A DNA stretch of 64,000 bases from Leptofilum sp965223285 (GCF_965223285.1 NZ_OZ244997.1:5952001-6016000), one strand, 5' to 3'; positions 26,034-34,784 are shown, counted from the first letter of the stretch. Translations and numbers: made by a program. The notes: generated by a model from the sequence alone, not told the origin.

Positions 26034-26600
26034 TCAGTTTTCATCTTGAGCAGCCTGCCAACATCGGATGAGGGTCGGGTTGGAGGCGATAATCTGGATG
26101 AAGTTCTGTTCGATTATCGCCTCCATCTTCACTTCACTGAGCTGGCGGCGCCGAGCCATCTTTGCCGTAACCTGTTGAATAAGGCCAGGCGTGCCTGGTT
26201 GATGCGCAAAATGTTTATACGCACCGGGGTTGTCAGTTTCGGTTAGTAATCTATCTTGGGGGATGGCCGCCAAGATTTTTTCGATTTTCTTGCCGTAAAG
26301 CAGCTCCACACCAAAAGTGAAGTAAGCACCTACCGCCAAATAGCGGTCGATCAGGTTTAGTGGCCCGGCGTACCAATGTACAATGGGGGTGGGTGGTTGG
26401 AACTGTTCCAGGCGTTGCAATACGGCCGTTTCTGCCCCCAGCCCATGAATATTGACGATTTTTTGTTGGGATACGGATGAAGCTCTCTGATGAATTTTTT
26501 GTAGGGGATGATCCAGACGCGCCCGGTAATCTATTTTTCGGTCCGCTGTAAACCAGGTATCGCTTGAAAATTTCGCAGGCCGGGAATCATAAAAGAACAC
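26034..26600 (-). CDS. TatD-family metal-dependent hydrolase, N-terminally truncated
   Basis: 188 aa that match only the C-terminal two thirds of TatD/QatD-like hydrolases: VNIHGLGAETAVLQRLEQF, IVHWYAGPLNLIDRYLAVGAYFTFG and the metal-ligand block LTETDNPG. The N-terminal HxH metal motif and the following Glu, about 90 residues in normal members, are missing. The first 20 codons are simply the translation of a hairpin at 26576-26613, so the start is doubtful. It is probably a decayed gene or a 5' deletion; a functional two-metal site is unlikely. Confidence 0.6.
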   Translation of the reverse strand: MFFYDSRPAKFSSDTWFTADRKIDYRARLDHPLQKIHQRASSVSQQKIVNIHGLGAETAVLQRLEQFQPPTPIVHWYAGPLNLIDRYLAVGAYFTFGVELLYGKKIEKILAAIPQDRLLTETDNPGAYKHFAHQPGTPGLIQQVTAKMARRRQLSEVKMEAIIEQNFIQIIASNPTLIRCWQAAQDEN

Positions 26601-26621
26601 GCTTCCCGGCCTGTTTTGTTT
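26576..26621 (+). terminator. Strong hairpin, terminator on the plus strand
   Basis: CAGGCCGGGAA and its reverse complement TTCCCGGCCTG form an 11-bp stem with a 16-base loop followed by TTTTGTTT. On the minus strand the T-tract is weak. It sits between the end of fba and the TatD remnant. Confidence 0.7.
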
Positions 26622-26672
26622 AACTTGCCGGTTCTTGGCTGCCTGAAAGTTTAGTTGGTAATCTGCAGCAGT

Positions 26673-27749
26673 TTATGCCAGGCGGTTCACATTGTTCAAA
26701 TCTTCAAACGCTTGCTTCAAGCGGGCACGGAACGAGTCTTCAGCCACGCGCAGCCATTTGCGCGGATCGTAGAACTTCTTATTAGGTACATCATCCCCGT
26801 CCGGGTTGCCGATTTGACCTTGCAGATAGCCATGATTCTTCTGCTCATAGCCACGCACGCCGTTCCAGAAGGCCCATTGCAGGTCAGTGTCGATGTTCAT
26901 TTTGATTGCGCCGTAGGAGATTGCTTCTGCAATTTCTTCCGGGCTGGAGCCAGAACCGCCGTGGAACACAAAGTTAATTGGTTTCTCTTCCGTGCCGAAC
27001 TTCTCTTGCACGTAAACTTGAGAATTGTGGAGGATGATAGGGCGAAGCTGCACGTTACCCGGTTTGTAGACACCGTGTACATTGCCAAAAGCGGCCGCAA
27101 TGGTGAATTTGTCGCTCACTTTCATCAATTGTTCGTAAGCGTAGGCCACCTCTTCTGGCTGGGTGTACAGACGAGAGCTGTCTACGTCGGTGTTGTCTAC
27201 GCCGTCTTCCTCACCGCCAGTGATGCCCAGCTCAATCTCCAAGGTCATGCCCATTTTGCTCATACGCTCTAGATAACGCTGGCAAATCTCCACATTTTCT
27301 TCAATTGGCTCTTCAGATAGGTCTAGCATATGAGAGCTGTAAAGCGGGATGCCGTGTGCTTTGTAAAACGCCTCGCCAGCGTCCAGCATGCCATCAATCC
27401 AGGGCAGCAGCTTTTTAGCCGCATGGTCGGTATGCAAAATGACGCGGGTGCCATACAGAGCCGCTACCTGATGCACATGATGCGCCCCGGAGACTGCCCC
27501 GGCAACGGCCGCTTGCTGATTTTCATTGCTCAACCCTTTACCGGCAAAAAAGACCGCGCCCCCATTGGAATATTGTAAAATTACCGGTGAGTTGAGATCG
27601 CGTGCTGTTTCCAGCACGGCATTAGTGCTGTTGGTACCGACTACGTTCGCTGCCGGCAGCGCATAGTTGTTGGCCTTGGCGTGAGCAAAAACTTCTTGAA
27701 CCTGATCACCAGTGATAACACCGGCTGGTAAATGGCTTAATCCTGACAT
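26673..27749 (-). CDS. fba: Class II fructose-bisphosphate aldolase
   Basis: 358 aa, the length of class IIA (E. coli FbaA-like) zinc aldolases, cleaving fructose 1,6-bisphosphate in glycolysis and condensing it in gluconeogenesis. Zinc ligand and active-site blocks are visible: LHTDHAAKKLLPW, MTLEIELGITGGEEDGVDN, AFGNVHGVYKPGN, FHGGSGSSPEEIAEA and the phosphate-binding KMNIDTDLQWAFWNG. The ATG has AAGGAGAG seven bases upstream. It is transcribed away from proB. Confidence 0.96.
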   Translation of the reverse strand: MSGLSHLPAGVITGDQVQEVFAHAKANNYALPAANVVGTNSTNAVLETARDLNSPVILQYSNGGAVFFAGKGLSNENQQAAVAGAVSGAHHVHQVAALYGTRVILHTDHAAKKLLPWIDGMLDAGEAFYKAHGIPLYSSHMLDLSEEPIEENVEICQRYLERMSKMGMTLEIELGITGGEEDGVDNTDVDSSRLYTQPEEVAYAYEQLMKVSDKFTIAAAFGNVHGVYKPGNVQLRPIILHNSQVYVQEKFGTEEKPINFVFHGGSGSSPEEIAEAISYGAIKMNIDTDLQWAFWNGVRGYEQKNHGYLQGQIGNPDGDDVPNKKFYDPRKWLRVAEDSFRARLKQAFEDLNNVNRLA

Positions 27750-28121
27750 CAGAAACTCTCCTTAATCTTGATGGCGAATAAAATGTGCAGATGTTGCTGC
27801 ACGGCAAAATAAGTCACTCCCCAAATCAATTGGGAACATTATTTTCAATGTGAACCTGTGGTGTCTAAAATATTCCCAGCATAAGTATGCAAAGAAATGG
27901 GCCAAAAAGCCACTCTTTTTAGCATAACAATCCCTGTCATTTATCATACTTGTTATGCAAATAGCGTAATCGCCCACGTAAGGAATTATCATTATTGTGC
28001 AGTGAAATAGCAAACTTCACAGACGTATTCAGGAATAATAAACTACGGAAACGGCCGCATGACAGCTAAAGCCCCGTGCTGCTATCCTGACAGCCAAAAG
28101 CAACACCCATACAGGAGCGTT
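27750..28121. other. 372-bp divergent intergenic region between fba and proB
   Basis: No credible coding frame. It holds a small leader hairpin GTGCAG/CTGCAC at 27785-27802 upstream of fba, a GGGAA...TTCCC dyad at 27831-27876, a 9-bp inverted repeat GCATAACAA/TTGTTATGC with a 19-base spacer at 27922-27958, and on the plus strand a weak promoter TTAGCA (27919-27924), 17 bp, TATCAT (27942-27947) that could serve proB. The palindrome variant ACGGCCGC occurs near 28051. Confidence 0.6.
27922..27958. promoter_or_regulatory. 9-bp inverted repeat, candidate operator
   Basis: GCATAACAA at 27922-27930 and TTGTTATGC at 27950-27958 are exact reverse complements and bracket the putative -10 TATCAT of the proB promoter. 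Placement suits a repressor site; a transcript hairpin is also possible. Confidence 0.4.
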
Positions 28122-29225
28122 ATGGCATATCAGCGAATTGTTGTGAAATTGGGAACCAGCGTACTCACTGGTGGCACGCCCAAACTGGATCACCCCCACA
28201 TGGTAGAGCTGGTGCGCCAATGTGCTGAGCTCTATCGCCAACGGAAAGATATGATTATTTGCACGTCTGGGGCGATTGCGGTGGGACGGCATCGGCTGGG
28301 GTTCCCGGATTTGCCCAATACGGTAGCTAACAAGCAGATGCTTGCTGCTGTCGGGCAAAGTCGCCTCATGCAGATGTGGGAGCGGTATTTTGAGATTTAT
28401 GACATCCATGTGGGCCAAATGTTGTTAACGCGAGCAGATGTTACCAACCGCAAGCGGTATCTCAACGCGCGGGACACGCTGCTGACGCTACTGGAAAATC
28501 GCATTGTGCCTGTCATTAACGAAAATGATGCCGTTGCCACTGAAGAAATCAAGGTAGGTGACAATGATAATCTCTCCGCATTGGTTTCCACCCTGGCAGA
28601 AGCTGATTTGCTGCTGCTGCTCACAGACCAACCTGGCTTGTTCACCGCAGACCCGCGCACCAATCCTGATGCAGAACTCATCCCAGAGGTACATAAGATT
28701 GATGAGACGGTCAGGGCGTTGGCGGGTGGCAGCGTGAGTGGCTTGGGCGTAGGGGGGATGGCGACCAAGCTACAGGCGGCCGATGTGGCTCGCAGGGCAG
28801 GAGCAGATGTGGTAATTGCCGCTGGCAGTGCGCCAAATGTCATTGCGCGTATTGCCGGGGGTGAGTCTGTTGGAACCCGGTTTCCCGCTTTGGAGAACCC
28901 GCTGGAAAACCGGAAACGCTGGATTTTTGCGGGACGCAAACCGCAGGGCTGTGTGCAGGTTGATGTGGGCGCGGCGCGAGCATTGTTGGAAAACGGCCGT
29001 TCCCTGTTGCCTGCGGGGATTACGGCCGTTTCTGGTACATTTAATCGTGGAGACTCCATTTGCATCGAAGGGCCAGATGGGAAAGAATTGGCGCGAGGCA
29101 TCGCTCGTTATGCAAGCAATGATTTGCAGCAAATTGCGGGAATGCACTCCGACCAGGTTGAAGCAAAACTAGGCTACGGCTACGGGCCAGTGGCAGTGCA
29201 TCGAAACGATTTGATCCTGTTATAG
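28122..29225 (+). CDS. proB: Glutamate 5-kinase
   Basis: First step of proline synthesis: ATP-dependent phosphorylation of glutamate. 367 aa from the ATG with AGGAG upstream; a frame from 28059 has no SD. The amino-acid kinase domain shows VVKLGTSVLTGG at the start, TSGAIAVGRHRLG, VPVINENDAVATEEI.GDNDNLSALV and LLLLTDQPGLFTADPR. The C-terminal 90 residues are a PUA domain (GITAVSGTFNRGDSICI). Two exact ACGGCCGT copies lie only 30 bp apart near 29000. proA follows after a hairpin. Confidence 0.96.
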   Translation: MAYQRIVVKLGTSVLTGGTPKLDHPHMVELVRQCAELYRQRKDMIICTSGAIAVGRHRLGFPDLPNTVANKQMLAAVGQSRLMQMWERYFEIYDIHVGQMLLTRADVTNRKRYLNARDTLLTLLENRIVPVINENDAVATEEIKVGDNDNLSALVSTLAEADLLLLLTDQPGLFTADPRTNPDAELIPEVHKIDETVRALAGGSVSGLGVGGMATKLQAADVARRAGADVVIAAGSAPNVIARIAGGESVGTRFPALENPLENRKRWIFAGRKPQGCVQVDVGAARALLENGRSLLPAGITAVSGTFNRGDSICIEGPDGKELARGIARYASNDLQQIAGMHSDQVEAKLGYGYGPVAVHRNDLILL

Positions 29226-29230
29226 ATTTT

Positions 29231-29292
29231 GGCCACAGAGAACACAGAGAGTTTAGAGAATTTTCTCTTTTTCCTCTGTGTTCTCTGTGGCC
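29231..29292. repeat. Perfect 19-bp inverted repeat (CACAGAG type) between proB and proA
   Basis: 29231-29249 and 29274-29292 are exact reverse complements built on GGCCACAGAG and AACACAGAG; the loop contains AGAGAATTTTCTCT, itself a palindrome. No T-run follows. Related CACAGAG sequences occur at 56864-56944 and just after udk at 32473. It lies inside the proBA operon and could adjust downstream expression or act as a processing site. Confidence 0.75.
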
Positions 29293-29305
29293 AGTTTGGG
29301 AGATT

Positions 29306-30571
29306 ATGATGACTGATTTAATAGCGATGGGGAAAGCAGCCAAAGCCGCAGGGCGCGTATTGGCAACCCTGACAACAGATGAGAAGAATGCTGCGCTGAT
29401 GGCCATTGCCGATGAGTTGGAGGCGCAAACAGAGACGGTTTTGGCTCAGAACGCGCTGGATATTGCAGACGGCCGTAAAAAAGGACTCAGCGAGGGATTA
29501 CTGGATCGGTTACTGCTCACCGAAGCGCGGATGGCTGGATTGGCCGCAGATACGCGCAATGTGGTGAATCTGCCCGATCCGGTGGGTGCGGAGTTTGACA
29601 GCCGCGTTTTGCCCAACGGCTTGCGCCTTAGCCGCCGCCGCATTCCTGTGGGTGTGCTGGGTGTCATTTATGAAGCCCGCCCCAATGTGACCATAGACAT
29701 TGCCACGCTGTGCTTAAAAACAGGCAACGCTGCCATCATGCGCGGCGGCAGCGAGACGATGCGGAGCAATTTGGCATTGGTCAACGTGATTCAGGGTGCT
29801 TTAGAGAAAGTTGGGTTGCCAAGTACGGCCGTGCAGTACATTGACAATCCTGACCGCGCTCTGGTGGCCGAAATGATGCGCTTGGACAAATACATCGACA
29901 TGCTCATCCCCCGTGGTGGGGCAGGGCTGCACCGCCTCTGCCGCGAGCAGGCCACCATTCCTGTTATCACGGGCGGCATTGGCATTTGCCACGTCTTTGT
30001 GGATGAGAGTGCCGATCAGGAGAAGGCACTAGACATCATTGAGAACGCCAAGGTGCAGCGACCCAGCGTCTGCAATGCGCTGGACACGGTGCTGGTACAT
30101 CCCGCCATCGCCGACGATTTTTTGCCCAAAGTAGCCAGCCGAATGGCGCAAAATGACGTGGAGCTGCGCCCTGCTGGCCGTGCCTTAGACATTCTGGGCG
30201 GCAACGGGCATGGGGCTAAAGTAGTACCCGCTGGCCCTAATGATTTCAGCACAGAGTGGATGAGCCTGATTTTGGGCGTGAAGATTATGGAACTAGACGA
30301 GGCGATTGATCATATTGATGCTCACAGCATGGACCATAGTGACAGTATTGTGACCAACAATTGGCGCAACGCCACCAAATTTGTGAACGAGGTGAACAGT
30401 TCAGCCGTTTTTGTAAACGCCAGCACGCGCTTCAACGATGGTGGGCAGTTTGGTCTTGGGGCTGAGGTTGCCGTGAGTACGCAAAAGCTCCATGCACGCG
30501 GCCCGATGGGTCTGGAAGAGCTGACGACCTACAAGTGGGTTTGTTTTGGGGATGGGCATATACGCCCGTAG
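29306..30571 (+). CDS. proA: Glutamate-5-semialdehyde dehydrogenase (gamma-glutamyl phosphate reductase)
   Basis: Second step of proline synthesis, NADPH reduction of glutamyl 5-phosphate. 421 aa. Diagnostic blocks are RRRIPVGVLGVIYEARPNVT, the catalytic RPSVCNALDTVLVH (Cys256 in this numbering), and the C-terminal FNDGGQFGLGAEVAVSTQKLHARGPMG-type region. Two ATGs lie in tandem at 29306 and 29309; the second is at a better distance from GGGAG. Its own terminator follows. Confidence 0.95.
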   Translation: MMTDLIAMGKAAKAAGRVLATLTTDEKNAALMAIADELEAQTETVLAQNALDIADGRKKGLSEGLLDRLLLTEARMAGLAADTRNVVNLPDPVGAEFDSRVLPNGLRLSRRRIPVGVLGVIYEARPNVTIDIATLCLKTGNAAIMRGGSETMRSNLALVNVIQGALEKVGLPSTAVQYIDNPDRALVAEMMRLDKYIDMLIPRGGAGLHRLCREQATIPVITGGIGICHVFVDESADQEKALDIIENAKVQRPSVCNALDTVLVHPAIADDFLPKVASRMAQNDVELRPAGRALDILGGNGHGAKVVPAGPNDFSTEWMSLILGVKIMELDEAIDHIDAHSMDHSDSIVTNNWRNATKFVNEVNSSAVFVNASTRFNDGGQFGLGAEVAVSTQKLHARGPMGLEELTTYKWVCFGDGHIRP

Positions 30572-30600
30572 TCAACACCACAATCTCTACCGAAAATTTG

Positions 30601-30636
30601 AAAGCACATGGCGAAACGGCCGTGTGCTTTTTGTTT
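30601..30636 (+). terminator. Rho-independent terminator after proA
   Basis: A 12-bp stem (AAAGCACATGGC with GCCGTGTGCTTT, one T-G wobble) around GAAACG, then TTTTGTTT. The 3' arm and loop include an exact ACGGCCGT palindrome. Confidence 0.85.
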
Positions 30637-30751
30637 GTCTCATGAGAAGAATTTGAGAGTCTGTTTGCAGTTAGTGCAAGAGAGAGAGGTGTTCATCATG
30701 AATTTTGTACAATAGGCCATAGGCGAAATCACACATAAAAAGGAGACAATC

Positions 30752-31639
30752 ATGGAAATCGGTTTACAAATCCCATCATTTAAGTATCCCAATGGATCAA
30801 GAGCAATTCGTCCAAAGCTAAAGGAAATTGTAACAACTTCTGAAGCATGTGGCTTCCACAGCCTGTGGGTCATGGATCATTACTATCAAATTGAAAATCT
30901 TTTTGGCGAGGCCTATAACGACCCAATGCTTGAGAGTTATACAACCCTTGGCTATTTTGCCGGATTGACTGAGAAAGCGTACCTTGGCGTTTTGGTAACA
31001 GGGGTTATTTATCGACATCCGTCTGTTTTGCTAAAAATGGTAAACACATTGGATATTCTTTCAGGAGGCCGTGCTTATTTGGGCATTGGGGCGGCTTGGT
31101 ATGAGGGGGAAGCCAAAGGATATGGCATACCATACCCTAGCACAAGCGAACGCTTCGAGATGTTAGAAGAGAATTTGCAACTGGCAAAAGAGTTATGGTC
31201 GTCAGATGAAGGCAGCTTTGCTGGCAAACACTTCAACGTACCCAAGATAACCAATAATCCGCGACCTTTAAGTGACCCCCATCCGCGTATTATGATTGGG
31301 GGCATGGGGCCAAAAAAGACGCTGCGCATGGTGGCTCAATACGCAGATGCCTGTAACTTCTTTGAAGGTGCCGGAATGGAGCGTGTGCAACAAGCAATTG
31401 ACACCTTAAAGAGACATTGTGAAAACTTAAACCGTGATTATGATACCGTTGAAAAAACATCCCTGGGCACGGTCCACCTAGCGGATGGCCATGACACAGT
31501 TGATGGTGTTTTGGAGCGCGTAAAAAATCTGTCTGCGATGGGTTTCACACATGCCATTTTCAATATGCCCAATGTTTACGAAATAACGCCATTAGAAACT
31601 TTCGCCAGAGAAATAATTCCAATGGCAAAAGAGTTGTAA
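30752..31639 (+). CDS. LLM-class F420-dependent oxidoreductase
   Basis: 295 aa of the luciferase-like monooxygenase fold, the subclass usually using coenzyme F420. Visible are the N-terminal MEIGLQIPSF, GFHSLWVMDHYYQ, the barrel segment VLLKMVNTLDILSGGRAYLGIGAAW, and RIMIGGMGPKKTLRMVAQYADACNF. Substrate unknown. AAGGAGAC precedes the ATG. The gene is clearly AT-richer than proA and udk and has no ACGGCCGT, suggesting acquisition from elsewhere. Confidence 0.88.
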   Translation: MEIGLQIPSFKYPNGSRAIRPKLKEIVTTSEACGFHSLWVMDHYYQIENLFGEAYNDPMLESYTTLGYFAGLTEKAYLGVLVTGVIYRHPSVLLKMVNTLDILSGGRAYLGIGAAWYEGEAKGYGIPYPSTSERFEMLEENLQLAKELWSSDEGSFAGKHFNVPKITNNPRPLSDPHPRIMIGGMGPKKTLRMVAQYADACNFFEGAGMERVQQAIDTLKRHCENLNRDYDTVEKTSLGTVHLADGHDTVDGVLERVKNLSAMGFTHAIFNMPNVYEITPLETFAREIIPMAKEL

Positions 31640-31647
31640 TTAGAATT

Positions 31648-31779
31648 TGTACAGGAGGTGCATTAACAAGTTGTCAGGCAACTGATTCACTCACGCAAAG
31701 ACGCCAAGGCGCAATAAAACCCGGCGTCTTCGCGCCTTGGCGTGAAATTCACTGACATCTCTTTTATGCACCCTGTACA
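31648..31779. repeat. 132-bp MITE-like hairpin element containing repeat copy 2
   Basis: The ends form an almost exact inverted repeat (TGTACAGGAGGTGCAT and ATGCACCCTGTACA, two bases longer on the left). Inside, CACGC.AAGACGCCAAGGCGC is mirrored by GCGCCTTGGCGTGA. The core 31664-31757 matches the repeat at 42-140. It has no gene and could be a non-autonomous mobile or REP-like unit. Confidence 0.7.
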
Positions 31780-31786
31780 TCGGACG

Positions 31787-31815
31787 TTGCTGTTGTGGGT
31801 TGAGCAAGGTATGAT
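31787..31815 (+). promoter_or_regulatory. udk promoter, probably giving a leaderless transcript
   Basis: -35 TTGCTG (31787-31792), 17-bp spacer, -10 TATGAT (31810-31815). The ATG is at 31824, eight bases after the -10, and there is no SD, so transcription should begin at or within two bases of the start codon. Confidence 0.6.
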
Positions 31816-31823
31816 TCGCGCTC

Positions 31824-32468
31824 ATGACAGAGATCATTCAGCGTGAGCCAAACAAACCTATTGTTTTCGGTGTTGCGGGTGGCACAGCCTCCGGCAAAAC
31901 AACGGTTGCCAGAGCCATTTTAGAAGCGGTTGGTGCTTCACAGATTGCCTATATGCCCCACGATGCCTACTATCGTGACCAACCGCAGCTTTCTTTTGAG
32001 GAGCGCACCCAACTTAACTACGATCATCCCAATTCGCTGGAAACCAAGTTGATGGTGAAGCAAATCAAGCAGCTTTTGGCTGGGAAGGCGGTTAATGTGC
32101 CTGTGTACGACTTTACAGCACACCGCCGTACCGAGGAGACGGTTCTGGTAGAGCCAGCTCCTATCATTTTGGTAGATGGCATTCTAATATTCACCAAACG
32201 ACGACTGCGTGAACTGATGGACATCAAGGTTTATGTGGATACTGACCCTGATGTTCGCTTTATCCGGCGCTTGCAGCGAGATATGGAGGAACGCGGCCGT
32301 TCTTTGCAATCGGTAGTGACGCAATATCTGGAAACAGTGCGCCCTATGCACTTGAAGTTTGTAGAGCCAAGCAAGCGGTTTGCTGACGTGATTATTCCTA
32401 ACGGAGGGCTAAACCGGGTGGCGATGGAGATGGTGGTGAGCCAACTGCGGGCGTTGCTGCCGGAATAA
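31824..32468 (+). CDS. udk: Uridine kinase
   Basis: 214 aa. Pyrimidine salvage: phosphorylates uridine (and cytidine) to the monophosphate. The P-loop is GVAGGTASGKTTVARAI, followed by MPHDAYYRDQ with the catalytic Asp, NYDHPNSLET and VDGILIFTKRRLRELMDIKVYVDTDPDVR split across the lid, all as in the Udk family. No SD; see the promoter entry. It may be monocistronic: the next gene is on the other strand. Confidence 0.94.
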   Translation: MTEIIQREPNKPIVFGVAGGTASGKTTVARAILEAVGASQIAYMPHDAYYRDQPQLSFEERTQLNYDHPNSLETKLMVKQIKQLLAGKAVNVPVYDFTAHRRTEETVLVEPAPIILVDGILIFTKRRLRELMDIKVYVDTDPDVRFIRRLQRDMEERGRSLQSVVTQYLETVRPMHLKFVEPSKRFADVIIPNGGLNRVAMEMVVSQLRALLPE

Positions 32469-32484
32469 ATATTTGCCACAGAGT

Positions 32485-33630
32485 TCATAGAGGATTTTGA
32501 AATGTTTGTGCTGTTTGTGCCAGGTGGCGATATTGGGTGAGGGTAGCAACGGCCGTTTTCTCCCAGGAAAATTTGGCTGCCTGTTCCTGCCCCTTTTGTG
32601 CCAGTACCGTTAATGCGGCTTCGTCTTGCAGTAATGTTTGCAATGTCTGTGCTATCTGCTGGGTGTTGGTCGGGTCAAAATAGGCAACGGCTTCACCGCC
32701 CACTTCTGGCAGGCTCGATGTGTTGGCGCAGGCGACGGCCGTTCCGCAAGCCATCGCTTCTAGAACTGGGAGACCAAACCCCTCGACTAAGCTGGGAAAC
32801 ACAAATAGCGTGGCTCCGCTGTAGAGCGCGGGCAAATCAACATCCTCAACCGCGCCAATAAATTTGATGTGCTCAGTGAGTTTTTGTTGGGAAACGGCCG
32901 TTTTCACCTCGCCGTATCGCGCATCCCAAGCCCCGGCGATGATAAGTGGGGGGGCATCAGCCACAGCTTGAACCACTTCTGCCCAGGCATCAACCAATCG
33001 CAATAAATTTTTATGTGGTTTATTGATGCCCAAGTAAAGTACGTACCGATCTGGTAAACTGCGTTTTTGGCGCAGTGTAGCAATAATCGCTTCTGTCTGG
33101 GGCTTAAATCTATCATCTGCCGCCAGCGGAAACGCAGCAATTTTCGTGTAGCTAATATAATGCGCTGCCAAAAACGCCTGCTTCGTCGCCTCAGAAATCG
33201 CCAGAAGGCGGCTGGCAGCTCTTAGCGACAGCCGTGTTGCCAGGCGGGCAAATAATTGCGCCCTGAACGATACAAGCTGCGGGAATTGCTCTGGAATCAG
33301 ATCGTACAGCGTGAGCAGGGTGGGCACACCGGGACGGTAAGGCATAAGGTAGTAAGCACTGTGGTAAATAGTTGCATCAAGTTGGCGAAGCAGACGCGGT
33401 AGTTGCCACTGCTGGGCGAGAGAGAAAGGCGAAACGGTCGTGGCAACTACCGCTACATTGTTACTAGCCTCAGGCAGGGGCCAACTATCTTCTTGAGGAC
33501 GGTGGAGCAGCACAAGCTGCTCATCTGCCGCCAGCAGAGGCACCAAATGACGGGCAAGTTGGCTAACGTACCGCCCGATGCCTGGAAAATGCGCGGTGGC
33601 AGTGCGTGCATCCAAAACATATCGTTTCAT
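32485..33630 (-). CDS. Glycosyltransferase family 4 (GT-B fold)
   Basis: 381 aa. The C-terminal donor-binding half has YLGINKPHKNLLRLVDAW and the family's E-x7-E signature in FPSLVEGFGLPVLEAMACGTAV; the N terminus has HFPGIGRYVSQLARHL. It is most similar in pattern to mannosyl- or rhamnosyl-transferases of envelope polysaccharides. The ATG overlaps the TGA of the upstream glycosyltransferase by four bases, so the pair is translationally coupled. Confidence 0.9.
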   Translation of the reverse strand: MKRYVLDARTATAHFPGIGRYVSQLARHLVPLLAADEQLVLLHRPQEDSWPLPEASNNVAVVATTVSPFSLAQQWQLPRLLRQLDATIYHSAYYLMPYRPGVPTLLTLYDLIPEQFPQLVSFRAQLFARLATRLSLRAASRLLAISEATKQAFLAAHYISYTKIAAFPLAADDRFKPQTEAIIATLRQKRSLPDRYVLYLGINKPHKNLLRLVDAWAEVVQAVADAPPLIIAGAWDARYGEVKTAVSQQKLTEHIKFIGAVEDVDLPALYSGATLFVFPSLVEGFGLPVLEAMACGTAVACANTSSLPEVGGEAVAYFDPTNTQQIAQTLQTLLQDEAALTVLAQKGQEQAAKFSWEKTAVATLTQYRHLAQTAQTFQNPL

Positions 33631-34784
33631 GATCGGCTCGCCACTGAGTTTTGTAGCACAGATGAGAATTTTACGGCCGTTTGCTGAATCGTAAACAGTT
33701 CTTCAACCCGCGCGCGGCCAGCTATGCCTAGCTGCTGGCCATACTCTGGGTTTGTAATGAGCGTGCTCACGCCATTGGCTAATGCCATTTCATCAGCAGG
33801 GGGAACTAGCAACCCTGTAGCTTCATGCTGCACAATCTCTGGCAATGCGCCATGAGCAAACGCTACCACGGGCTTACCTGTGGCCATTGCTTCAATGTTG
33901 ACCAAGCCAAATGGCTCTGGATCACCAGAATGAACAAATATATCCATTGCTGCCAGCGCGTCACGCACGTCTGCCAGATGACCCGTAAAATGCACTTTCT
34001 TTTCCAACTGGCGTTGTTGGGCAATTCCTCGCAAAAAATCCGCATAGCCATTATCAAACTCAAAAACAAAACCACCTACAATAACAAAAATCGCGTTTGG
34101 ATGGGTAGGGGAGACAGTCGCTGCCATCTTAATAAATCGATGCTGCCCTTTCCACGGCCGTAAGCGCCCCACAATGCCTATCAGTGGCGCATCTTTGGGA
34201 ATGCCATATGCTTGCCTGAAGGGATTACCGTCACGTTCAACGGAAAATTTGCCCAAATCGAGACCATTGTGAATGATCGTCACATTGCCACAAGGCAAAT
34301 GTTTAGCTGTGGCGGCAGAATTGACAATAACCTGAGTAGCCGCAGCACACAATGCTTTTTTTAGCAGTGTATCTATTTGGCGATAACGAGGTGCAGCTTC
34401 ACTCAGCCAGAAATCCCGCATGTGCCACAGAAACGGCCGTTTGCACAGTTTTGCTGCCAAGGATGAATAAAAGGCGGCTCGCACCGTATTAGCAACAATC
34501 GCTCTCACCTCTAATTTGTTAGCAAGCAGGGCCAATTTGCGTGCATTTTGGAACCAATCCAGGCCTACTAAGACAGAGCGGCGTAGCCGAGGCAACGGCA
34601 AATAGTGACAAGGAACGCCAAGCTGTTGGGCTGCTTCTGCTAAATCACCGGCTGGGCACGCCAGGTGCGGCTGCCAAACTGTCTTGTCTAAATGCTGCAT
34701 CAACAACAGCAAGCTGTGTTCTGCGCCACCGAGCCGTTGGGCGTGGTCTACAAACAAGATGGGTGCGGGCATCAAAGATTCCAC
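33627..34784 (-). CDS. Glycosyltransferase family 4 (GT-B fold)
   Basis: 385 aa (or 381 from the ATG at 34772). Typical blocks are LFVDHAQRLGGAEHSLLLLM at the acceptor-side glycine loop, VIHNGLDLGKF-like IIHNGLDLGKF, GIVGRLRPWKGQHRFI, and SGDPEPFGLVNIEAMATGKPVVAFAHGALPEIV with the E-x7-E motif in two pieces. First gene of a two-gene glycosyltransferase operon; likely acts on lipid-linked or surface glycans along with the transferase and ligase at 7-13 kb, though these are not adjacent. Confidence 0.9.
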   Translation of the reverse strand: MESLMPAPILFVDHAQRLGGAEHSLLLLMQHLDKTVWQPHLACPAGDLAEAAQQLGVPCHYLPLPRLRRSVLVGLDWFQNARKLALLANKLEVRAIVANTVRAAFYSSLAAKLCKRPFLWHMRDFWLSEAAPRYRQIDTLLKKALCAAATQVIVNSAATAKHLPCGNVTIIHNGLDLGKFSVERDGNPFRQAYGIPKDAPLIGIVGRLRPWKGQHRFIKMAATVSPTHPNAIFVIVGGFVFEFDNGYADFLRGIAQQRQLEKKVHFTGHLADVRDALAAMDIFVHSGDPEPFGLVNIEAMATGKPVVAFAHGALPEIVQHEATGLLVPPADEMALANGVSTLITNPEYGQQLGIAGRARVEELFTIQQTAVKFSSVLQNSVASRS

